From positions 1 through 64,000 of the forward strand of contig JAAYLX010000027.1 in assembly GCA_012521705.1 (NCBI GenBank): a DNA stretch of 64,000 nt, written 5' to 3'. Below the pieces are notes generated by a model, which did not search any database, had not been told where the DNA came from, and worked only from the letters and a program-made list of their open reading frames with translations. Shown piece after piece: positions 57,413 to 64,000 of the stretch (position 1 is its first letter; each line of letters starts with the position of its first letter). Origin of the DNA: Clostridiaceae bacterium. GTDB taxonomy: Bacteria > Bacillota > Clostridia > DSM-8532. Position numbers and translations under genes: made by a program.

Positions 57413-57693
57413 CCCGTATCTCCCTTCACATTTTTCTATAGGTTACAATTAAACTTATATGGAATAAAAAATGAATTTATGATAGGTTTATTAACTTCAT
57501 CTTCTGTAATTTATTTATGATTATAAAAGGGGCAAGGGGTTTTTTATGTCAAATAACGTTATGACCCGAAAAAATTTTTGTCAGAAATTATTAACTCCTT
57601 TGTTTTCAGTAGTTTTGAGATGCTTCAATTTCCCGTAACACCTGTGCTCTTGCGGGAATAAGATAAAGTGATAGTCTCTGCTGGAGTGGTTTT

Positions 57694-59520
57694 ATGTCCG
57701 GAATAGCCGGTATGGTTAATCCGTTTGAAGATATAGTCTATATAAGTTCAAATTTAAGTGAGATGTCCAGGCTTATTCACAGCAGGGGAACTGCTGGTGC
57801 CGGACAATTCTTGACTTCAAATGCTGTGCTGCTTCGTCGTGTGGGTTCAGAGGAGGCCTCCTTAAACCAGCCATTGATAGCTGAAGAAACTGTGAATGGA
57901 AAAGATTACGTGTTATTGCTTGACGGGGTTATTTTCAACATGGAAGAGTTGCGCACGGAATTAAGCGGGTCAATCCCCTGTTCTGATTTATCAGTCCAGC
58001 AGCTATTAATTCATGCTTTTTGCAAGTGGAATACAGATCTGTTCCGGAAATTAAACGGTATTTTTGCAATTGCATTATGGGTTAAAGAAGACAAAAACCT
58101 CATCCTGATACGGGATCAAATAGGAGTAAAACCCTTATACTATGCTCTTACAGACAAATCATTGGTTTTCTCATCTCACATTAAAGGCATAACAGGCAAC
58201 CCGATGATCAATGTAAAGATGGACAATGAAGGGTTGTCAGAGCTTATATGCTTAAGCCCCCGTCATACTCCCGGAAGTGCCGTCTTCCATGGAGTACATG
58301 AACTAAGGCCCGGGCATTTTATTATTTATTCTCCCGAAGGATTCAAGTCACAACGGTACTGGAAAATCGAAGAAAGGAAACATGAAGACGATATTGACAA
58401 GACTCTTGAAACAATACGCGAACTTATATCTGACTCGGTAAAAAGGCAAATTAAGACAAACACACCGCTCTGTGGCTATCTTTCCGGAGGCCTGTATTCA
58501 AGCATTATTACCTCCATTGTCAGCAGCAACCCGGAATTGCTGTACGGCGATGTTTACAATACATGGTCTGTGGATTATGAATCGGACAACGGCAATAAAA
58601 AGCAAAGAGCTTTTACCACAGACTCGGACACCCCATGGGTCAGGTGGATGTGCAGGAAATTCGGGACAAGGCACCACTACATAGTACTGTCTTCCGATGA
58701 TTTGGCAGGTTCTTTGCTGGATGCCGCAGAAGCGCGAGGCTTTCCAGGCATGGCCGATTATGACAGCTCCTTGCTCCTGTTAAACAGAGAAATCCAGAAA
58801 GACTTTAACATAGTTCTTTCGGGAGAGTGCCCTGATGAGATATTTGGTTCAAATCTCAGGCAGACCGGGCATTTGGCCCACTCAAAGAAAAAGCTCCCCT
58901 GGGCGACAAATCTGGCGGAAAAACTGTCGGTATTCAATACTGAGATTATTAATATGATAAAACCGTATGAATTTATAGAGAAATGCTACGAAGAGGCACT
59001 GGCGGAGTATTTGAAATTCTCTGTCAACTCCGGAAGGCTGGACAAAGAATATGAGGCTCAGTGGTTCTGTCTTTACTGGAATTTGCCAAGCCTGATGGAA
59101 AGGCTTGATACCATGGGAATGGCCTTCGGGCTTGAAACAAGAGTTCCTTTGTGCGATGTCAGGCTCATAGAGTATTTCTGGAATATACCCCAGGGACTTA
59201 AAAGATACAATAACAGAGACAGAGGTTTAATAAGAGAAGCCATGGGAGGAATCATTCCACAGGATATAGCTGCCAGGAGAAAAAACCCATGGCCTTTGAC
59301 ATTGGACCCTGAGTACGAAGTTAAAATGAAAAATATGATTATGGAAAGGATTTTTGATCCGGGAAGCCCGCTGAAAAATTTACTGAACCTTAAAACCCTT
59401 CAAAGCATGATGAACCAGAACTATGAACTGAGTAAACCATATACTGCAAGATCCCAGTTTTATGGCTGGCTGATTCAGCTTGACTATTTTTTCAGGGCCA
59501 ACGGAATCACAGCTTTTTAA
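57694..59520 (+). CDS. Asparagine synthetase-like protein with degenerate active sites
   Basis: 608 residues, full-length AsnB architecture: N-terminal glutamine amidotransferase-type domain and C-terminal synthetase-type domain. The nucleophile Cys2 is replaced by Ser (MSGIAG), the oxyanion-hole NGE motif is DGV (residues 77-79), and the ATP-binding SGGLDSS is SGGLYSS (Tyr268). The motif [11 protein letters not shown] is kept in form. GGAG lies seven bases before ATG. It diverges from spoIIGA and may have a sporulation-linked role like AsnO of Bacillus; catalysis of the usual reaction is doubtful. Its 3' end overlaps ispG by 14 bases. Confidence 0.88.
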   Translation: MSGIAGMVNPFEDIVYISSNLSEMSRLIHSRGTAGAGQFLTSNAVLLRRVGSEEASLNQPLIAEETVNGKDYVLLLDGVIFNMEELRTELSGSIPCSDLSVQQLLIHAFCKWNTDLFRKLNGIFAIALWVKEDKNLILIRDQIGVKPLYYALTDKSLVFSSHIKGITGNPMINVKMDNEGLSELICLSPRHTPGSAVFHGVHELRPGHFIIYSPEGFKSQRYWKIEERKHEDDIDKTLETIRELISDSVKRQIKTNTPLCGYLSGGLYSSIITSIVSSNPELLYGDVYNTWSVDYESDNGNKKQRAFTTDSDTPWVRWMCRKFGTRHHYIVLSSDDLAGSLLDAAEARGFPGMADYDSSLLLLNREIQKDFNIVLSGECPDEIFGSNLRQTGHLAHSKKKLPWATNLAEKLSVFNTEIINMIKPYEFIEKCYEEALAEYLKFSVNSGRLDKEYEAQWFCLYWNLPSLMERLDTMGMAFGLETRVPLCDVRLIEYFWNIPQGLKRYNNRDRGLIREAMGGIIPQDIAARRKNPWPLTLDPEYEVKMKNMIMERIFDPGSPLKNLLNLKTLQSMMNQNYELSKPYTARSQFYGWLIQLDYFFRANGITAF

Positions 59521-60562
59521 TTTCATCAAGCAAGGCTTCCACAATTTCACCCTCAGGTACTTTGCGAAGAATTTCGCCTTTCCGGAATATAACCGCCGAA
59601 TCACGGCCTCCGGCTATGCCGATATCTGCCTCACGGGCCTCGCCAGGGCCATTCACAACACATCCCATAACTGCAACTTTAATTGGTTTTTCGTAATTCT
59701 CCAGAGCCTTTTCAACTTTTTCCGCAATGGAAATAAGGTCAATCTGAGTACGGCCGCAGGTGGGGCATGAAATAAAATGTACACCTTTATTGTACAAGCC
59801 GCAGGCTCTTAATATCTCCTTTGCTGCTTTTATCTCTTCAACCGGATCACCTGTTAGTGAAACACGAATTGTGTCCCCTATACCAGAGAGAAGCATTGCA
59901 CCAATTCCAACAGCGGATTTAATGGTTCCCCTGTAAACAGTTCCGGCTTCTGTAATTCCGATATGCAAGGGATAATCTGTTTTTTCGGAGATAAGCCTGT
60001 AAGCTTCAAATGCCATAGGAACATCAGTGGATTTTATTGATATGACAATATCATGGAAGTCCAGTTCCTCCAATATTCTTACATGGCCAAGGGCGCTTTC
60101 AGCAAGTCCTTCAGCGGTGACATGCCCATATTTATTAAGTATATCCTTTTCAAGAGAACCGCTGTTAACGCCTATTCTTATGGGAACACCCTTTTCTTTC
60201 GCCATGGAAACAACTTTCAAGACCTTTTCTTTTGACCCGATATTACCGGGGTTGATGCGGATTTTGTCCACACCGTTTTCCATGGATTTCAGGGCAAGTT
60301 CGTAATTAAAATGTATATCAGCCACAAGGGGTATACTGATCTGCTTCTTAATTTCTGAAATTGCTTCAGCAGCTGCCATGTCGGGAACAGCCACTCTCAC
60401 AATTTCACAGCCGGCCTCTTCAAGGGCCTTGATCTGTTTAACAGTAGCTTCGACATCACTTGTTTTGGTGTTTGTCATGGACTGTATACTAATGGGAGCA
60501 TCGCCGCCGATATATATATTTCCGACTCTCAGCTTTCGTGTTTTTTTCCTTTCAATTTGCAT
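59507..60562 (-). CDS. ispG: (E)-4-hydroxy-3-methylbut-2-enyl-diphosphate synthase
   Basis: Seventh-stage MEP pathway enzyme reducing the cyclic diphosphate to HMBPP with a 4Fe-4S cluster. 351 residues, the short bacterial form. The TIM barrel ([19 protein letters not shown]) is followed by cluster ligands in SCPTCGRTQ and [11 protein letters not shown]. Co-directional with dxr, rseP and cdsA, 11 bases downstream of rseP. Confidence 0.96.
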   Translation of the reverse strand: MQIERKKTRKLRVGNIYIGGDAPISIQSMTNTKTSDVEATVKQIKALEEAGCEIVRVAVPDMAAAEAISEIKKQISIPLVADIHFNYELALKSMENGVDKIRINPGNIGSKEKVLKVVSMAKEKGVPIRIGVNSGSLEKDILNKYGHVTAEGLAESALGHVRILEELDFHDIVISIKSTDVPMAFEAYRLISEKTDYPLHIGITEAGTVYRGTIKSAVGIGAMLLSGIGDTIRVSLTGDPVEEIKAAKEILRACGLYNKGVHFISCPTCGRTQIDLISIAEKVEKALENYEKPIKVAVMGCVVNGPGEAREADIGIAGGRDSAVIFRKGEILRKVPEGEIVEALLDEIKKL

Positions 60563-60573
60563 TTATTAACCCC

Positions 60574-61869
60574 CTATAACAACCATCTCGGAATATCATT
60601 GAACAGCGTTCCGATAAGCAGGAATATCATGATCACAAATCCAATCATGGAAATCAGGCCAACCTTCTCCTGAGGTATGGGCTTTCTGCGGATTTTTTCT
60701 ATCAGAAGAACTATAAGATGGCTGCCGTCCAATGCAGGGAAAGGTATCAGATTCATAACTCCCAGATTGATGCTCAAGAAAGATGTAAAGTATGTCAGGT
60801 TTAGCAATTTTACTCCCACCGGCTGCTCTGCCTGAACCACAGTTCCTACCGAGCCTATGATTCCCACAGGACCTGAAAGCTCCCTGAAGGAAACAGTGCC
60901 GTTAAACAGCCAACCCAGCGAAAGCAGAACATTGCGGATTGTAGAAATGCTGTAATTAAATGCTCCGCCAAGGGCATCAAAAATGTTGCCTTTTTTGTGT
61001 TCAAAGCTTACGCCAAGGGTATACTGAAAGTCCGAGAAGGGTTGAATATTATCAAAGGACATAACCGTACCGTTTCTTTCGACAGTAACTTTTACGGGGG
61101 CTGTCTTGTCGGTGCGGGTCACATTGAGATAATTGATAATTTCTTCGGTGTTTTTTACAGGAGTATCATCCAGCATTATTATCCTGTCTCCCCTTTTGAC
61201 TCCTGCTTTTTCGAGGGGAGAGTCAATTTCTATCATTTCAATAATATTGGAACCTACATTATCAACAACTTTCGCAGTAAAGCCCAGTCTGATGCGGGAA
61301 GCGGTTTTTCCCGGACTAATAGTTTTTTCCACTTTCCGGTTTTCGCTCGTGTCGAAATAAACAATGTTCTTCGGGCTTCCATCTTCCGCATACATGAATA
61401 TGCCTAAATCCGAAGCAGGATCGTACAATCTTTTTCCGTCATAGGATATAATCCTGTCCCCTGCTTCCACTCCAATCTGCTTTAATGGAGAATTGTCGGC
61501 AAGACTGGTAATTTTGTTTGTTATAAGACCTGATTGTGTCATAACAATGAATATCATGATGAAAGCAAAGATAATATTCAAAGCCGGCCCTGCTCCTATA
61601 ACAAGAGCCCTTTTGCCCACCGGCTGGTTTGAGAATGCCCGCGGGTCATCGGAGGATTCCTCTTCTCCTTCCATTTTTACGAAGCCACCCATTGGGATAA
61701 GTCTTAGAGAATATTCGGTTTCACCTTTCCTGAAAGAAAACAGTTTAGGTCCCATAAACAGGGAAAACTCGAGTACTTTTATGCCAACAGCCTTTGCGGC
61801 TGTAAAATGTCCAAGTTCATGAATAATTATCAATACGCTCAAAGCAATAAGCGCAATAAGTATACTCAT
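60574..61869 (-). CDS. rseP: Site-2 zinc protease RseP
   Basis: 431 residues from the ATG seven bases after GGGGG. First membrane helix holds the zinc motif HELGH; a later helix holds the third ligand in NLIPFPALDGSH. A PDZ pair lies between (about 100-260). It performs intramembrane cleavage of anti-sigma factors and signal peptides. One base from dxr. Confidence 0.95.
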   Translation of the reverse strand: MSILIALIALSVLIIIHELGHFTAAKAVGIKVLEFSLFMGPKLFSFRKGETEYSLRLIPMGGFVKMEGEEESSDDPRAFSNQPVGKRALVIGAGPALNIIFAFIMIFIVMTQSGLITNKITSLADNSPLKQIGVEAGDRIISYDGKRLYDPASDLGIFMYAEDGSPKNIVYFDTSENRKVEKTISPGKTASRIRLGFTAKVVDNVGSNIIEMIEIDSPLEKAGVKRGDRIIMLDDTPVKNTEEIINYLNVTRTDKTAPVKVTVERNGTVMSFDNIQPFSDFQYTLGVSFEHKKGNIFDALGGAFNYSISTIRNVLLSLGWLFNGTVSFRELSGPVGIIGSVGTVVQAEQPVGVKLLNLTYFTSFLSINLGVMNLIPFPALDGSHLIVLLIEKIRRKPIPQEKVGLISMIGFVIMIFLLIGTLFNDIPRWLL

Positions 61870-61870
61870 T

Positions 61871-63025
61871 TTATAACCCCCTTTTAATAAAATTAAGTGC
61901 AATTTCACGAGAAATCCTGTCAGTATCTATTATATCGCTCAGTACAGGCTGACTATTCACAGAATGTTCGTTCATAACAGATTCAATTAAATCGGTTATC
62001 TGCAGGAATGAAATTTCACCTTTCAGAAAATATTCCACAGCAATTTCGTTTGCAGCATTCATTGCACAAGGCATGGTTCCGCCAATTTCCGCCGCTTTGT
62101 AAGCCAGTTTCAACGCTCTGAATGTCTCAACATCGGGTTTTTCGAAAGTAAGGGCGTTTAATTCGTAAAAATTGACCTTATTAAACGGATTGCTCATTCT
62201 TTCAGGCCATGTCAGGGCAAGCTGGATAGGAATACGCATATCCGGCGCGCCAAGCTGAGCCATGACAGAACCGTCTTTGTAGGCTACCATGGAATGAATG
62301 ATACTCTGTGGATGAACAACCACCTCTATATCATTGACCGGAATGTCAAAAAGCCACATGGCTTCAATAACTTCCAGTCCCTTATTCATCAGGGTGGCCG
62401 AGTCGATTGTAATTTTTGAACCCATTGACCAGTTGGGATGGCTTAACGCCTGTTTTACAGTTACCTCTTTAAGCTTGTCCCTTGTATAGCCTCTGAAAGG
62501 CCCTCCTGAAGCTGTGAGAACAATTTTGTCCACGTCTTCGTGCCTGTTTCCGGCAAGGCACTGAAATATTGCCGAATGTTCACTGTCCACGGGAAAAAGC
62601 GAAACGCCTTTTTCCCTTATTGCTTTCATTACTATGTCCCCTGAAGTAACAAGTGTTTCCTTGTTGGCAAGGGCAATATTCTTGCCCGCATTAATTGCCG
62701 CCATGGTGGGAATCAAACCTGCTATCCCTACCACTGAAGTCAATACTGTATCTGCTTCGGCATGGGTAACTGTCTCTTTAACCCCTTCCATGCCTTTTAA
62801 TATTTTTGTATTTGTGTCTTTTACCGCAATACTTAATTCATCAGCCGCCTTCTCATCAAAAAGTGCTGCAACCTTTGGTTTAAAACGTCTGATCTGCTCT
62901 TCCATGAGTTTGACATTACTGTTTGCAGCCAATGCAACAACTTTTATATTTAAATTCTCGCATACAATCAGGGCCTGCACTCCGATTGAGCCGGTCGAAC
63001 CAAGTATTGAAAGCCCTTTAACCAT
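61871..63025 (-). CDS. dxr: 1-deoxy-D-xylulose 5-phosphate reductoisomerase
   Basis: 384 residues. NADPH-binding LGSTGSIGVQALIV at the start; ASGGPFRG, KITIDSATLMNKGLE and HPQSIIHSMV line the active site. Makes MEP, the committed step of the isoprenoid pathway. The ATG chosen lies nine bases after AAAGG; a TTG three codons upstream is too close to the same site. Confidence 0.97.
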   Translation of the reverse strand: MVKGLSILGSTGSIGVQALIVCENLNIKVVALAANSNVKLMEEQIRRFKPKVAALFDEKAADELSIAVKDTNTKILKGMEGVKETVTHAEADTVLTSVVGIAGLIPTMAAINAGKNIALANKETLVTSGDIVMKAIREKGVSLFPVDSEHSAIFQCLAGNRHEDVDKIVLTASGGPFRGYTRDKLKEVTVKQALSHPNWSMGSKITIDSATLMNKGLEVIEAMWLFDIPVNDIEVVVHPQSIIHSMVAYKDGSVMAQLGAPDMRIPIQLALTWPERMSNPFNKVNFYELNALTFEKPDVETFRALKLAYKAAEIGGTMPCAMNAANEIAVEYFLKGEISFLQITDLIESVMNEHSVNSQPVLSDIIDTDRISREIALNFIKRGL

Positions 63026-63039
63026 ATTATGCAACCTTT

Positions 63040-63897
63040 CTACATCAAAAATATACTAATATAAATATAAACCAAGGGAGCGACAAAGAGAATGCTGTCA
63101 ATTCTGTCCATAATTCCGCCATGACCGGGTATCAGATTTCCAAAATCCTTTATACCTGTAATTCTTTTTACAGAGGATGCAGCCCAGTCCCCCAATTGGG
63201 AAACAAACCCGCAGAGAAGGCCAAGTATTGCAAAATGGTACAGCGGAACGTCAAAGTGATGTGACTTGTTTATGAAAAAGATACCATAAAGAATCATAAC
63301 CAGCATGCATCCAAGAGCCCCTCCGATTGAACCTTCCACAGTCTTTTTGGGGCTAATATGGGGAACTATTTTAGTTTTACCCATTGTCACACCTGTGAAA
63401 TACGCAAAAGTGTCAGTTGCTACAGCGCCGATAACAACAAGCCAGATATAGGTAAATCCTCTTTCCAGATTTCTTACTGCAACTGCAAAGGATAAGAGGA
63501 AAGGAATATATGCTATTGCCAAAAGCGTATAGGCCATGTCTTCAATACAAAACTTGCCTTTTCCGAAAATAATTTTACAGAAGAAGTATACAATTAAGAT
63601 ATACATGAACGCATTTAAATATTTTGAACCAAGAATTCCGTTAAAAAATTCCGACAGTGCCGGAAACAGTTCTCTTGGCAGATTGGAGCCATAAGCCTTT
63701 GCAACTATTATTACCGCCGCGATAATGCTCACCGGCAGATCAACATGTACACCTTTTTTTGCCACAGCCCTGGAAAACTCATATAATCCTATAATACTGG
63801 CGACAAGTACGGTAAATGCTGCAACATAGGCCGGAAGCAGAAGCAATGCCGCAAGTACTGCCAGTCCGATGGCACCGCTTATTGTCCTGATCAGCAT
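63040..63897 (-). CDS. cdsA: Phosphatidate cytidylyltransferase (CDP-diacylglycerol synthase)
   Basis: 285 residues, about eight membrane helices, with the C-terminal family signature in [21 protein letters not shown] followed by [12 protein letters not shown]. It makes CDP-diacylglycerol for phospholipids. Its start overlaps the uppS end by seven bases. Confidence 0.96.
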   Translation of the reverse strand: MLIRTISGAIGLAVLAALLLLPAYVAAFTVLVASIIGLYEFSRAVAKKGVHVDLPVSIIAAVIIVAKAYGSNLPRELFPALSEFFNGILGSKYLNAFMYILIVYFFCKIIFGKGKFCIEDMAYTLLAIAYIPFLLSFAVAVRNLERGFTYIWLVVIGAVATDTFAYFTGVTMGKTKIVPHISPKKTVEGSIGGALGCMLVMILYGIFFINKSHHFDVPLYHFAILGLLCGFVSQLGDWAASSVKRITGIKDFGNLIPGHGGIMDRIDSILFVAPLVYIYISIFLM

Positions 63898-64000
63898 ATT
63901 ACACCTCCGAACCGCCTTTGCCTGCCCTGATAGGATCTTATAGCCTCAAGAAGATGATTCTTTGTAAAATCCGGCCATAAAACATCACAAAAATACAACT
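63891..64000 (-). CDS. uppS: Isoprenyl transferase (undecaprenyl diphosphate synthase), C-terminus only
   Basis: The final 35 or so codons, running in from beyond the right edge. The encoded end, [19 protein letters not shown] then RRFGGVIC, matches the conserved C-terminus of UppS (pattern LWPDF, RRFGG). It supplies the lipid carrier for wall synthesis. Classic order uppS-cdsA-dxr-rseP-ispG. Confidence 0.93.
   Translation of the reverse strand, partial: LYFCDVLWPDFTKNHLLEAIRSYQGRQRRFGGVIC

Noticed and set aside
57630-57662. Hairpin TTCCCG/CGGGAA upstream of the AsnB-like gene
   Set aside because: A six-pair stem with a long loop and no T run; could be chance, and no riboswitch features were seen.
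57421-57693. Spo0A boxes between spoIIGA and the AsnB-like gene
   Set aside because: A TTTTTGTCAGAA stretch near 57574 only partly resembles the TGTCGAA box; not strong enough to list.

Overview
The window reads as chromosomal DNA of an anaerobic, endospore-forming member of the Clostridia. This rests on three groups of genes: sporulation genes (spoIIGA-sigE-sigG, ylbJ), ferredoxin-linked indolepyruvate oxidoreductase, and a clostridial-type sepF/yggT/divIVA cluster. Gene content is compatible with the Acetivibrio/Thermoclostridium (former Clostridium cluster III) group, but that placement is inference. Most genes lie on the minus strand. No rRNA, CRISPR array, transposase, integrase or phage structural gene was seen.

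Left edge (1-2.4 kb): an AT-rich, defence-like pair, a truncated superfamily-1 ATPase/helicase and a small Cro/CI-type regulator. Next (2.8-15.8 kb, all minus): lysA; an operon of iorA, iorB and an aminotransferase; a 360-bp GC-rich structured element with terminal inverted repeats; a soluble chemotaxis transducer; a DUF554 protein; mutS2; a candidate structured RNA; a membrane protein; a DnaJ/DUF5685 pair; and an Asp23-family protein. Then come ylbJ (+), converging on rsmD-coaD-coiled-coil protein, followed by recG and a Crp-type regulator.

21.9-28.3 kb is mostly plus strand: an M3 oligopeptidase, a YkvI-type transporter, an FRG-domain protein (minus), a complete T-box leader in front of a DAHP synthase/prephenate dehydratase fusion, and two tiny hydrophilic ORFs. 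28.3-38 kb is minus strand: a repeat-built membrane protein, queA, htpG under a perfect CIRCE operator, divIVA-like, yggT, sepF, yggS, an HlyD-like protein, a methionine gamma-lyase-like enzyme and a TPR protein. 38-44.3 kb looks like an envelope-sensing block: a two-component pair, two DUF4342 paralogues, membrane protein, lipoprotein, M56 peptidase and BlaI repressor with paired dyad operators. 44.4-52.4 kb has guaA, an acetyltransferase/nucleotidyltransferase pair, tRNA-Val, a SpoIIE-type phosphatase, a DegS/DegU-like pair and nrdR. 52.7-57.4 kb has an ECF sigma/membrane partner pair and the sporulation cluster spoIIGA-sigE-sigG. A degenerate asparagine synthetase (+) diverges from it, and the window ends in the envelope/isoprenoid run uppS-cdsA-dxr-rseP-ispG.

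The most notable observations are: the asparagine synthetase paralogue that has lost key residues of both active sites; the hairpin that can sequester the sigG ribosome-binding site; the inverted-repeat structured element at 8.13-8.49 kb; the unassigned folded region with terminator at 13.07-13.22 kb; the phenylalanine-type T-box driving a two-enzyme fusion; and CIRCE control of htpG. Several genes appear to start at TTG or GTG; where a ribosome-binding site decided the start, the coordinates follow it.
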